Positions 1 to 13,814 of a DNA stretch of 64,000 nt are shown piece by piece. The DNA comes from Diphasiastrum complanatum (lineage: Eukaryota > Streptophyta > Lycopodiopsida > Lycopodiales > Lycopodiaceae). The notes under the pieces are model-generated. The model was not told where the DNA came from. It did no database searches and saw only the letters and a program-made list of their open reading frames with translations. Within the stretch, counting starts at the first letter, position 1. Each line of letters begins with the position of its first letter. The position numbers and the translations under genes are program-made. The DNA is taken from positions 1,945,334-2,009,333 of the forward strand of contig CM055100.1 in assembly GCA_029204225.1 (NCBI GenBank). The letters run 5' to 3'.

Positions 1-1050
1 TGATCACAAAGATGGTTCTGATCAAGGCCCTCTACGACAACAAAGAAAAATCCAAAAAACAATTTAGGCCTAAGAGGGAGTCAAATCAAAGGCAGGATCG
101 TGATCAACAAGCAGAGAGGACCAACCAAGGCAACTGGAAGAAACAAAGGGAGGTTGAAGGCAACAAGGTGGGAAAAAAGAAGACCTGCATGAGATGCAGA
201 TGACGACGGGCCATACAGTTGATACATGCTAGCTCAATCCAAAAGATTGGAGTGTATTCATTGTCCACAAGAAGGGCCATGCAGCCGTGGGATTGCCGCC
301 AAAACCCTTGAAACAAATCAGCGTAGAATAGACAAGAGAACAGCAACAATTCATCCTACTGCGAGGATCCCGAGAGCTTGAAGATGGGCGAGGAAAAGAC
401 CACGAACAGAAAACTATTCGACTGCCTACTTCTGTGAAGATGTGATGTGCAGCATCAACATCTAACACCACATGAGGTGATCCTAGAATTCAAGAGCCAC
501 TCTCACACTTTGTGACATCAAGATGAATAAATGTCTGATTTCATAAGTGCAGATCCTTCAAGATTCATAGTTCTTGGAGATGGGGATCCAAGCAATAAAG
601 TGATACGGTATTGGTTCACTATGGCTCAACACCAACGACAGAGACAGACGCTCAAAGACCTTATGTTCATGCCTATACTACAACAAGACTTGCTTTCTAT
701 AGCAATAATAACAAATGCAGGGATGCGTGTGACTGTTTCAAACGAAGCATGCAATGTGATTGACGTCAGGTACCAGTACTCTGATTGCTCAAGGCAGAAG
801 GAAAGGAAACCTATATCATCTGGAAGGTACGCCTACTACAGATCAGGTGCATCAAACTCATGATGATTCGCCAGACACTATGTGGCACATGAGACTCTGT
901 CACATGAACTCAATGGCACTTTACCAAGAAAGCCATCATGGAGCGATAACAGGGGTCAGCATCTCGAATGCAACCAATTTGACCACCTGTGATGCATGTT
1001 TGAAGGGTAGGATGTCACACCACTCCATTCATTAAAGGACTCTTACAAGA
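1..1050 (+). pseudogene. Copia gag end / protease / GAG-pre-integrase remnant
   Basis: Decayed 5' part of a Ty1/Copia polyprotein. The first 200 bases encode a basic linker ending in CMRCR, the start of a CCHC zinc knuckle that hits a stop at once. From about 531 the reading resembles the protease-to-pre-integrase region (FIVLGDGD, then LLSIAIITNAGMRV). At about 880-1035 a GAG-pre-integrase zinc-binding motif is visible (MWHMRLCHMNSMAL, then TCDACLKGRM). Reading frame changes and stops separate these pieces, so no functional protein is made. It is collinear with the integrase, RT and RNase H remnants that follow and belongs to the same element, whose 5' end lies outside the window. Confidence 0.75.
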
Positions 1051-1059
1051 CAACCAAGA

Positions 1060-1830
1060 TTCTAGAGTTAGTGCATTTTAACATCTATGGGCCTTTCAAT
1101 GTGATCTCAGTAGGAGGTTCAAAATATTATATAACCTTCATTGATGATTATAGCAAATTTTCCAAGGTCTATTTTATTTAGAATAAGTCTGAAGCACTTG
1201 ATAAATTTACAGAATACGTGAATTGGACTGAGAGATGTACAGACAGTAAAGTGAAGCAGATCAGAATGGATCGAGGTGGCGGAATACATCTCGAATCGCT
1301 TCACTGACTTCTGTAGTGATCGTGGCGTCATTCACAGAACGACTGCAGCCTACACACCGTAGCATAATGGTGTTACTGAACTATAGGACCCTGGTGGAAG
1401 CTTCCAGATGCATGATGGCCTACTCGAAGGCTCCAAGGGTAATGTGGGCTGAAGCAGTAGCTACAGCTGCATACATCCAAAACAGAACAAGGAAGTCTGG
1501 TGTCCCTCACACGACACCACACGAGTCATGGTGGGGTAGAAAGCCCAACCTGTCTCATGTCAGAATCTTTGGTTGTGCAGCTTATGCACATATTCCTAAT
1601 AAGCTTCAAAAGAAGCTTGATGAGAAAGTCGAGCAGAGATTTCTGGTAGGTTACATGAACATTGTGAAGACAGTGAGAGATGTCAGATTTGATGAGAGCA
1701 GGACAATGGCCAATGACAATCCTGTCAGCTATGAAGTTCTGGATAGACAATACTATGACCTGTCGCAAGTGACAGAGGGAGTAGAGGACGAACACGAAAA
1801 CGAAAATTTTTGAGTCGTTTCCCATTCGAG
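1060..1830 (+). pseudogene. Copia integrase remnant
   Basis: Integrase core of the same decayed Copia. YYITFIDDYSKF is clear near 1130-1160. The first catalytic Asp position reads HFNIYG instead of the usual H-T-D, so that acid appears lost. The second sits in a degenerate RMDRGGG. The third-acid region (HNGVTEL) at about 1365-1385 is followed by a frame break. The C-terminal part is open from 1316 to 1813 and shows the usual MWAEAVATAAYIQNR and RIFGCAAYAHIP segments. Stops and frameshifts mark it as a pseudogene. Confidence 0.8.
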
Positions 1831-2039
1831 TGATAAATCTGAAGACAAAAGAGTTCTAGACCTAGCAGAGCAGACAAAGACAAAGGCATTGCTGTCCCAA
1901 GAGGATCTCCTAGAAGATCGACAAGAGCATGAAGAGCGCCAGCAAGATATGTGCCAGGCAGCTCAGCTTCCACATCAGAAGAGTTCTGCGGATTCAGTGG
2001 TGAACCATAGACTTTTGAGGAGGCGATTGAATGTCCAGA

Positions 2040-2990
2040 GAAGGAGAGATGGATCCAAGACATGAACGAAGAAATGGAGTCCATGAGGAAGAACCAAGTA
2101 TGGACGTTGCAGCCATTACCACATAAGCGCAAGACTGTCAAATGCAAATGGGTTTTCAAACTCAAGTATGACCAAATGGGAGTGTCTCAAAATACAAGAC
2201 AAGACTGGTTGCGAAGGGAATCTCTCAGAGATATGGTATTGACTACTTTGAAACCTTCTCTCCTGTCGTCAGACATTCATCCCTACGTCTGTTATTTGCA
2301 TATGTAGTAGCTTATGACCTCATGATCCACATTGTGGACGAGAAGACAGCCTTCTTGCATGGAAAGGTAGACGAAGAGGTCTATATGGATCATCAACTCC
2401 CAGGATATGTCTCAAATTCACTTCCTGACTATGCATGCAGAATGCATAGAAGTATCTACGGTCTGAAACAATCAACCCAACAATGGTACAAGAAGAAAGA
2501 TCAAGCCCTAAAATTATTAGGATTCAAGCCTCTGTTGGCTGATTCTAATGTGTATGTCAGAATTATAGATGGGCAGATCATCATTGTGGCTATGTATATG
2601 ACAACACTCTAATACTTTGTAGGAGTGAGCAGCTGATTATTGAAGTAAAGACAAACATCTCGAAACATTTTGAGATCGTGAATCTGGGAGAAGCCAAATG
2701 TTACCTAGGCTTACAGATTGAAAGGGAATATGAGGGAGGTAAGCTATACCTTCACCAGTCTAGATACACCCAGAAGATTCTAGAGGATTTTGGAATGGTG
2801 AGCTACAAAGGAGCGAATACTCCAATGCTCGTAGGGATGGTGCTGACAAATGATGACTATCCGAAGACTAAGGAAGAGAGAGAACAAATGCAGCTCACAC
2901 CTTACAGGAAGCTGATAGGATCATTGATGTACTTGCAGGCAACACATGACCTGACATTGCCTATGCAGTATTCAGGATGAGCCGATTCTG
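2040..2990 (+). pseudogene. Copia reverse transcriptase remnant
   Basis: Copia RT domain in several frames: WIQDMNEEMESMRKNQVW start, KCKWVFKLKYD, the IVDEKTAFLHGKVDEEVYM segment, SIYGLKQSTQQWYKK, then CYLGLQIEREYEGGKLY. The catalytic YVDD box is destroyed: the site near 2585-2610 reads AMYMTTL after a small deletion and frameshift, whereas the related copy at 41.8 kb retains YVDD. Dead enzyme from the same element as the flanking remnants. Confidence 0.85.
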
Positions 2991-3079
2991 CACGAATCTA
3001 GGCTCGACACATTGGAATTTACAAAATGAATTTTGCAATATCTACAATTAACGAGGGATTATGGCTTGTGTTATTGTCG

Positions 3080-3575
3080 TGATGTAGATTTCAAGATGCT
3101 AACTGGGCATCTCTCAAGGACGATTGTAAAAGCGTCTTAGGAGGAAGCACCATCGGCATCAGGAGTAGCAGTTCTCTGGGTCAGCAAGAAGCAGACCATT
3201 GTGGCCCAATCATCTTGCGAAGTAGAATATGTTGTAGCAACAAAGATGGCCAACGAGATAATCTGGCTAAGGCAGTTCCTGGACGAATTGGACGAAACAA
3301 GAAACGAGCCTCTGGTCTTGCAGATGGATAACACCTCTGCAATACATCTAACGAAAGATCTTGTGTTCCATTTCAGAACAAAACACATAGAGATCAAGTA
3401 TCACTTGATCAGGGATCTAATTGAAAAGAAGATGCTGCAGACCACCTTCATCAGAACGAAAGACATGATTGCTGACATCTTCACCGAACCCCTATACAAA
3501 GGACTTTTTGAGAGACAGAGGAATAGTCTTGGGATCGTAAAGCTATCATGCTTTGAGAGGGAGTTGAAGAAATAA
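3080..3575 (+). pseudogene. Copia RNase H (3' end of pol)
   Basis: Copia RNase H: AVLWVSKKQ-like start, SSCEVEYVVATKMANEIIW, the LQMDNTSAIHLTKD acidic site and RTKHIEIKYHLIRDLI, ending in IADIFTEPLYKGLFERQR and a stop at 3573-3575. The last 375 bases are a continuous frame, while upstream parts are shifted. Very close in sequence to the copy at 42.2-42.8 kb, so the two belong to one Copia family. A purine-rich stretch just before the stop is the likely polypurine tract for the 3' LTR. Confidence 0.85.
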
Positions 3576-4100
3576 AACGTTTCTATTTACAAAGCTTTGC
3601 TAGCTTTTAGCTGACGAAAATGTTCGTGAACACGAAAGTCAAGAGACACGAAGCACGAAAGTTTCACGAATACCTGATGAGGAGACATGAACACGAAAGA
3701 TTTGCGAACGAGAATCTTTTGCGGTTGAACACGAGAGAGTTAGGCGACGAAAACGAAACCAATGATGCTACACGAAAAACGTCATGAAACCTTTTCTGCT
3801 CTCACGCTCCATGAAGGACCAGCAAGGTCATACAAGTACCCAGAAGTACAGATGTTTGATCTAATGGCACGATGTCAGTAGATACACTCTAGGTCGTGGC
3901 TAATCTGCCACTCTGGTAATTATCTGTTCTGGCTAGTGGGTGATGTCGAGAGAAACCTATGGAAATAGACAGGACATCAAATGAGTTGTAGATACTTAAT
4001 TACTCTAATTTGAAAGGTTACACAGAGGACCTATGTCTGCTCATCTGATACCTGCAGGAATCACAAACTTAGACAGCCAATTTATTTGAAGAACGTCTAC
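3576..4100 (+). repeat. 3' LTR-like sequence of the first Copia family
   Basis: Sequence directly after the RNase H stop. It can be aligned by eye with the region after the related RNase H at 42.81-43.3 kb (shared TTGCTAGCTTT, ACCCAGAAGTACAG and GGCTAATCTG blocks). Position after the polypurine tract makes it a decayed 3' LTR. It is full of short CGAACACGAAAG-like repeats. The outer boundary is uncertain. Confidence 0.55.
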
Positions 4101-4603
4101 AATGGGCTTCCGACTGATCTCCAAGAAAGGGTAATCAATCCTGTCATAGTTTCAAAGTTCAGATGTGAAGTCATTGAAGACTTGGCCATCTTCAACGACT
4201 TCCACAAAACTTGCATTTAAAACAAGTCTGTAGAAATACATTACTTTTTCAACAGTTTGTAGAAATACACTATGATTTCAATAGCTTCAGCTTTTTTGCA
4301 TTTTCTTGAGTTTCTGATCAGCCGATGGTCGTCTTTGACGCTTGAGGAACTCGCGATATCATGCCGCTCTTCCTTTTACTTTAGAACTATACTTCACATT
4401 GAATCTGATTTCAGTAGCACCACACACAAACCATCTCTAATCTCTTTGGTGGACTGTACTCTTATTTTAGAGTTTGAATTAATTTTTAAGATCCTGTTGG
4501 GCAATTAGAACACTTGAAGCTGCGATTACATCTAGCATAAGCTGTCTATTAGACTGTTTTTGCACCTAGCAGCCGATTAGAATGGGAGAGCTGTTTTGCA
4601 ATA
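4101..4603. other. Unassigned sequence before element A
   Basis: No convincing coding sequence. A 78-codon ORF at 4272-4508 shows no recognisable motif and looks fortuitous. The last five bases (CAATA, 4599-4603) are the left target-site duplication of element A. Confidence 0.5.
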
Positions 4604-5253
4604 TGTGAAAGATTCAACTAGTTTCATCACATTTTGCAATATTTCCATATTTGGCATATTGAGGCCTAAACTTGTTTTAGACCTAGAGGTTGACTTTTCA
4701 AAGTTCATTAGTCTAAAATTCATTTGAATAAACACTTTTTGAAAGTGTGGGAAAGATAGAATGCGACTTTGAGTAGATTCAATTCGAATAAGTTGGGTAC
4801 ATTGAATCTAGACCCAAAATTGGTAGGGTTAGCATTTTGGTGGGAAAGCCAAGTGGCCAAATAGGGTTTGGACCTATTATAAAAGGATGTAACTCATGGA
4901 GAGAGTCATCTTCTCTCTTCTCTATCTCATTTCATGCTTATACATGGTTCTCTTGGGTTCTACTATCCATTGGTGCACTATCTTGGTGATTGCTTGCAAT
5001 TCTATGTGTAGAATGATCTATATTTGTTATTTTTGGATCCACACATGTGAAATACAGTAGCTTGCTGGTTTTGTATGGACAACAATAGTACATAATCATT
5101 TCATTCAAGTTTGATCAAGTTCTATTAGTGTTTGCATCTCAAATTGTGTGTAGATGCTGATTTTTCTACATTGGTGAAATTGGTAGTGTATTTCTCTTTC
5201 TAACCAAAGATCATTCAAGTAGATTGGATCTTAAGGATCTGAAATCTTTCACA
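4604..5253 (+). repeat. 5' LTR of element A
   Basis: 650-bp LTR with TGTGAAAG...CTTTCACA termini. A probable TATA box TATTATAAAAG lies at 4875-4885, before a CT-rich stretch expected at the transcript start. It contains CACACATGTG where the 3' LTR has the palindrome CACACGTGTG. Confidence 0.95.
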
Positions 5254-5265
5254 TGGTATCAGAGC
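5254..5265 (+). promoter_or_regulatory. Primer-binding site (initiator tRNA-Met), element A
   Basis: TGGTATCAGAGC directly follows the 5' LTR. This is the usual plant Copia primer site, complementary to the 3' end of initiator tRNA-Met. The 578 bases between it and the gag ATG at 5844 are an untranslated leader with no long ORF. Confidence 0.95.
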
Positions 5266-5843
5266 TTGTGTTTCAGGTTATTATGGAGGAAATCAGATCT
5301 ATCAATGATTTGGTGAAGATATCAAGTCTAGAGCATGCTAGAGAGGATTCTACACCAAAATCGGATTTTTTGCTTTTGTAGATTGGATCTTTTGTAGATC
5401 AAAACACTAAATAGGTCAATATACTTGTTCAATTCTGATTTTTGAATTCACATACTGGATTTGGCCGATTTTTGGATCATTGGTTCAGCCTAAGTGGTGG
5501 CTTATAGATTGCATATCAAATTTTCAGCATTTGCATGTAGATTTGGAATAGTCAATTTTTTGTGATTTTGTCAAAACCCTAATTTTGATTGGATCTGAGG
5601 TTGCTGGACTTCATTTGAGTGAGTTTCATATTAGGAAGTGGCAAAAGTCATTAGATTGAGTATAGATCATAGGTTGATCAAGATTCCATGATTCTATGTG
5701 TTGATTTGCTTGGATAAGTGCTAGAAGAGAATTTGTGAGATAGTTTCAAATCTTGGTGATTTCTTTTGAAAGCATTTGTTGTTGTTCAAAGGAGTGCTTT
5801 GTGCATTAAATCAGGTTGAAAGAGAAGATCAGGTCATTGCTAC

Positions 5844-7397
5844 ATGGCAACCTCAATTGGAGTCATGTTGGAAGCCAATGATAGGCTTACCTCAAGTAAC
5901 TATTCATTATGGAAAGTAAGGATGGAGTCACTTCTTGAGATGAATGATGTTTTGGATATTGTTGTAGGCTTGGAGGACAGACCAGCAACACAACAAGATC
6001 AATTGAGGTATGACAAGAGGGCCAAGAAGGCTCTACACATGATAAAGATGAATGCCACCAATGAACTTCTCAAGGAAGTTGGTAAGTGCACATCATCTTT
6101 GGAAGCTTGGAATTCATTGAAGAAGCTTTATGAATCCAAGTCTACTTCTAGAGTGTTGACTCTAAGAAGGCAAATCTTTTCTTGTTTGCAAAAGAATGAA
6201 GAAAGTCCGAGTACTTTTGTTTTAAAAATGAAAGAATTGAATGATGAGTTAGCTTGCATAGATGAAAGCATTAAGGAAGGAGAGCTTATTCAAGTGATTC
6301 TTAATGGCTTGTTGGATGCTCATGCTAACATTGTTCAAAGTATTGCTATTCAAAAGACTTTGCCAAGTGTGATGGATCTTCAAGAGACCTTGATCAATGA
6401 GGAATATAGGCTTCAAGCAAGAGGTGGATTTACATCGACACTTCAAGAGGATGCTATGTTCACAAAGGGCAAATTCAAGGGCAAAACCAAAAGCAAGTGG
6501 TCTAAAGGGCAAGATCAAGTGGATGCTTCTTCAAGTGACAAAAAGAAGGATAGATCAAAGCTCAAGTTCTTCTATTGTGGCATCAAAGGACACTTTGCAA
6601 GTCAGTGCTACAAGAAGAAGAGAGATCAAGGAGACAAGCAAGGTAATCTTACTCTTGATGAGGATGGTTTGGATGTGCAAGATGCAAATGATGATGCTTT
6701 TGTGATGTCTTCATGTATGCTTGCTAATGATGGAGATCTAGATCCTTGGTGGATTGATAATGGAGCAAGTTCACACATGACCTTTCACAAAGAGTACTTC
6801 ACTTCTTTGTTGGCATATGGAGATAATAGGAGGGTGATCTACACGGCCAATGATGGTGAGTGTGCAATCAAAGGGATTGGCACAATTCCTATTTCTCTCT
6901 CTACAAATAGAAATGTTCATTTGGAGGATGTCTTGTTTATTCCATCTATTACCAAGAATTTGCTTAGTGTGAGTCAAATGCTAAGTAAGGGCCTCAAGGT
7001 GGAGTTTGATGGAGATGCTTGTTTGATCAAAAGGAAGGATGTCTTGATTGGAAAAGGTAAAAGTCAAGGGAAGTTGTTCAAACTTGATGCTTGTGTTATT
7101 GCTAACCAAGTTGGATGTGTTGCAAGGGAGCAAATTTCTATTCAAGAGGTTTGGCACAAAAGGATGGGACACCTCAACTTCAAGTCATTGGAGGTAATGG
7201 CAAGGAAGAAGGTTGTGATTGGTCTTCCAAATTCCTTAAGTAATGACAAGCATGTTTGTGAGTCTTGTGCTTTGTCTAAGTCACATAGACTACCTTATAC
7301 TAGATCTATCTCTAGATCTACAAAGCCTTTTCAACTTGTACGTTCGGATATTCATGGATTTACTACATTAGCAATAGTGGAGCTAAGATGTATGTAA
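5844..7397 (+). pseudogene. Element A gag - protease - GAG-pre-integrase frame
   Basis: 517-codon frame. Residues about 1-200 are a Copia gag (UBN2-type) domain, with NYSLWKVRMESLL near the start and NDELACIDESIKEGELIQV in the middle. The zinc knuckle near residue 247 reads FFYCGIKGHFASQC: its first Cys is Phe, so metal binding should fail. Protease active site reads WIDNGASSHM, with Asn replacing the Ser/Thr of the normal D-S/T-G triad. The GAG-pre-integrase motif (VWHKRMGHLNF, CESCALSK) is intact. The frame is lost at about 7365, at the start of integrase, by a single-base shift. The start ATG aligns with an internal Met of element B's gag. Confidence 0.9.
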
Positions 7398-8330
7398 CAT
7401 TCATTGATGATTTTAGTAGATTTTGTTGGATCTATCTACTAAAGAGCAAGGATGAAGTGCATGATGTCTTTGTCAAGTTCAAGAATGCAAGGGAGAACCA
7501 ATTTTCCACAAAGATCAAGTGCTTGAGAGGTGACAATGGTGGTGAGTACATATCTAACAAGTTCAAGTCCTTTTGTGATGAGCATGGGATCAAGAGGGAG
7601 TATACAACATCAAGGACCCCACAACAAAATGGAGTGGCTGAAAGGAAGAATAGAACTTTATGTGAAAGTGCTAAAGCTATGAGGTTAAGTGCTAATCTTG
7701 ACGATCCATTTTGGGATCAAGCTTTGTTGTGTGCCAATTTCTTGTGCAATAGGTGGCGGAGTGCTATTTTGGATGGAAGGACACCTTTTGAGATGCTATT
7801 CAAGAGGAGGCCGAGTGTCAACTTTCTAAGAACCTTTGGATGCACATGCTATGTCAACATTACTCTTGATGATAGGACCAAGGAGGATCCATCTTCAAGA
7901 AGAGGTATTTTTGTTGGATATAGTGAGGTGAGTAAAGCCTACAAGGTTTACATTCCTTCTACTAACAAAGTGATTGTTGGTAGAGATGTCATTTCTGATG
8001 AGGGAAATATTCCAAAGGTGTCTTCAAGCATGATTGATGGTAAAGTAGATGGATCTAACATTCTTGATGTTGATGAGAAGGACCTACTTTGGATGGTGGT
8101 GATGATGGACCTTCATCAAGTCAAAAGCCAAGGAGAACATCAAGAGAAAGACAAGTACCTTCAAGGCTCACATATGATCAAAAGGGTAAGCAAGTAGTTT
8201 CTGGAAATTATGTTGCTTTCCTAACCTCTTTGGATGAGCCTACAAGTGTAGATCAAGCAAGGAAAGAAGAGGAGTGGATCCAACCAATGGATCTTGAGTA
8301 TCGATCTCTTATGAAGAGTGGAACATCTTT
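7365..8330 (+). pseudogene. Element A integrase and start of RT
   Basis: Integrase core resumes in a second frame: MYVTFIDDFSRFCWIYLL, LRGDNGGEYIS (second catalytic Asp), QNGVAERKNRTLCE (catalytic Glu), then RTFGCTCYVNI and the RDVI-type end. A further shift near 8080 moves into the frame carrying the linker and the first RT residues (DQARKEEEWIQPMDLEYRSL, about 8250-8310). Homology to RT stops near 8318, just after MKSGT, where sequence unrelated to Copia pol begins. The first catalytic Asp lies before the frameshift (SDIHG). Confidence 0.9.
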
Positions 8331-9200
8331 TGGAGGATCTTCTTGTGTACATGGAGCTATGCAAGTGGATGGATATTATCTTTCTGTAAAATCAAGTAAT
8401 GGATCTAGAAAACAAATTTTGTTCAATGACTTTGATGGTCAAGTTGAAGATTAAGAGGTTGATCTCAAAGGGCTTCAACTATTCAAAAGGGAAGTTGGCA
8501 ATTTGGAGCTAGTCAAGAGCATCAAAGGAGAGCTAATTGGCAAAGGTGTTATGGATCTATTTTTACAGCATATTGAAGACTCAAGTAAGTTCAAAGGAGC
8601 AGCAAGGAAGTGTTGTTCAAGTTTACTTTACTTGTTCTATCTCATGTTTGAGCAATTTCATGTGGATGTGTGCAAATTGTCAAGATATGGTAAAACTAGC
8701 TACATTGGTGAGCATTGTTTTGATGTTGGATTTGTACTAGCATTCTTGGCTGATATTGGAGGTTCATTATGTCACTCATTCATGGTCAAGTCATCAAGGT
8801 ATGATGGCATCTTGAGGCAAGATGAAGGTGGAGGCTCATTCATGGAGTATCATGGTGGATACAAGGCAACAAAGGACAAAGGAGGAGGAGACATGCAAGC
8901 AAAAGTTAATCACTCACATTTATTGTTTGTTTTCTGTATTTTTCTAGAGAGTTCAGAGTTGGAAGCATGGTGGAATCATTTCATTTACATTCTAATTGAT
9001 TCTTCATGTTCTAGTCACATCTTGATATGTAAAACTGATGTAAGAAATAGTGAAGCATCCCAAGTGGACACTATTCTCTATATCAATTATGGTTGTTTCT
9101 ATTTTGAGCATTACATGATCATTGAAAGGAGATCTATTCTTAGGAAAAAGATCATTCTTATGATGGATCAAAGTTCTATTGGCAAAAACTATGCTAGGAG
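8318..9200 (+). pseudogene. Element A unknown module replacing RT (module X)
   Basis: About 890 bases occupy the place of the RT fingers, palm and YVDD box. Function not recognised. The part from 8446 (ED, stop, EVDL) aligns with the C-terminal 160 residues of element B: shared LVKSIK, SFMEIH/SFMEYH, CK-DVRNSEAS and DTI-YINY motifs, then RRSIL/KRSIL and QSS near the end. One in-frame stop (TAA 8452-8454) stands where element B has Gln. Element A carries about 65 extra residues in the middle. It has hydrophobic stretches but no clear signal peptide. It ends at the junction with RNase H near 9200 (GAGCATTGGAAGC). Confidence 0.7.
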
Positions 9201-9785
9201 CATTGGAAGCTAGGAAAGCGAGTTTTGAGGTACATCATTGGAACTCGAGATTTTGGCATATTGTATGAGGGATCATCACCTAATCTTTCTGGATTTTCAG
9301 ATTTGGACTATGCTGGAGATGTAATGGATAGGAAATCTATTAGTGCTTATTGTATTTTCATAGGTGATGGAGCTATATCATGGATGTCAAAGAAACAAGC
9401 CACTATCTCATTATCATCTAGTGAGGCCGAGTACAAAGCTCTTACACATTGCACAAAGGAGATGGTCTGGATCAAAAGGATGATCAAGGATATTCACTTG
9501 CTGGATTTTTCAGAGAGCCCAATCATCTTTTGTGACAATCAATCAGCCCAAAGAATGGCATCCAATCCTATCTTTCATGCTAGGAGCAAGCATATTGAGA
9601 TACAATATTATTTTGTGAGGGAGCGAGTCATTGCAAAGGAGGTGGAGCTTCAACATGTGTCTTCGAGGGAATGTGTAGCTGATATCTTCACCAAAGCATT
9701 GGGAAAAGACTTGTTCATGAAGCATAGGACTTCACTTGGAGTATTATCAAAGTCTATGCTAAAACTAGTTGAAGAGGGAGTGTGA
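9200..9785 (+). pseudogene. Element A RNase H
   Basis: Copia RNase H in one open frame from 9225: RYIIGTRDFGILYEG, GFSDLDYAGD (acidic), SLSSSEAEYKALTH, IIFCDNQSAQRMA (catalytic Asp), ARSKHIEIQYYFVRE, and VADIFTKAL near the end. The domain itself looks intact, but it has no RT upstream and lies in a different frame from the module before it. It ends at the TGA overlapping the polypurine tract and 3' LTR start. Confidence 0.85.
9768..9780 (+). promoter_or_regulatory. Polypurine tract, element A
   Basis: GTTGAAGAGGGAG immediately precedes the 3' LTR. This is the plus-strand primer site. Element B carries the same sequence on the other strand next to its 3' LTR. Confidence 0.9.
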
Positions 9786-10430
9786 AAGATTCAACTAGTT
9801 TCATCACATTTTGCAATATTTTCATATTTGGCATATTGAGGCCAAAACTTGTTTTAGACTTAGAGGTTGACTTTTCAAAGTTCATTAGTCTAAATTTCAT
9901 TTGAATAAACACTTTTTGAAAGTGTGGGAAAGATAGAATGCGAGTTTGAGTAGATTCAATCTGAATAAGTTGGGTACATTGAATCTAGACCCAAAATTGG
10001 TAGGGTTAGCATTTTGGTGGGAAAGCCAAGTGGCCAAATAGGGTTTGGACCTGTTATAAAAGGATGTAACTCGTGGAGAGATTCATCTTCTCTCTTCTCT
10101 ATCTCATTTCATGCTTATACATGGTCCTCTTGGGTTCTATTATCCATTGGTGCACTATCTTGGTGATTGCTTGCAATTCTATGTGTAGAATGATCTATAT
10201 TTGTTATTTTTGGATCCACACGTGTGATATACAGTAGCTTGCTGGTTTTGTATGGAAAAAAACAGTACATAATCATTTCATTCAAGTTTGATCAAATTCT
10301 ATTAGTGTTTGCATCTCAAATTGTGTGTAGATGCTGATTTTTCTACATTGGTGAAATTGGTAGTGTATTTCTCTTTCTAACCAAAGATCATTCAAGTAGA
10401 TTGGATCTTAAGGATCTGAAATCTTTCACA
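9781..10430 (+). repeat. 3' LTR of element A
   Basis: 650-bp partner of the LTR at 4604-5253, same length, about 18 substitutions by eye. Contains the palindrome CACACGTGTG at 10217-10226. Followed directly by the CAATA duplication. Confidence 0.95.
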
Positions 10431-10486
10431 CAATATTCATGCTCTCTTCTCCATTCGCGTTCTTCTATCTCCCTTGCCCCATCAGA

Positions 10487-10683
10487 ATCTTGACCGAGTC
10501 CTCTAGTCAGATCTTGATCAGCCCTCCAGTCATATCTCGACCGAGTCCCTTGGTTAACATCTCGATCGGGTCCTTTGGTTAACATCTTGACCGAGTCCTC
10601 TAGTTAATATCTCGACCGAGTCTTCTGGTTAACATCTTGACCATGTTATTTGGTTAAAATCTAAACCGAGTCCTTCTGTCTAG
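10487..10683 (+). repeat. 25-bp minisatellite, about 8 units
   Basis: Units of the type ATCTCGACCGAGTC followed by a CT-rich part and GGTTAAC start at 10487, 10511, 10534, 10559, 10584, 10609, 10634 and 10659. The last six are exactly 25 bp apart. Units differ by several substitutions, so the array is not new. It begins about 50 bases after the right target-site duplication of element A. Confidence 0.9.

Positions 10684-13814
<3,131 letters not shown>

Larger units (their letters stand above)
4604..10430 (+). mobile_element. Element A: complete Copia-type LTR retrotransposon lacking most of RT
   Basis: Both LTRs are 650 bp (4604-5253 and 9781-10430), begin TGTGAAAGATT and end AATCTTTCACA. 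The element is flanked by a perfect 5-bp target-site duplication CAATA (4599-4603 and 10431-10435). By eye the LTRs differ at about 18 positions (about 97% identity), so the insertion is not very recent. Internal order: primer-binding site, leader, gag, protease, integrase, the first residues of RT, then about 890 bases of unrelated sequence, then RNase H, polypurine tract and 3' LTR. Frameshifts at about 7365 and 8080, an in-frame stop at 8452 and the missing RT core make it non-autonomous and probably dead. Confidence 0.95.

Noticed and set aside
8503-9213. Possible captured host gene with its own start in element A
   Set aside because: The Met at 8503 is internal to a stretch homologous to element B that begins at 8446, so it is not an independent gene start.
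10487-10683. Possible CRISPR-like array
   Set aside because: Units are contiguous with no unique spacers and the genome is eukaryotic; it is a minisatellite.
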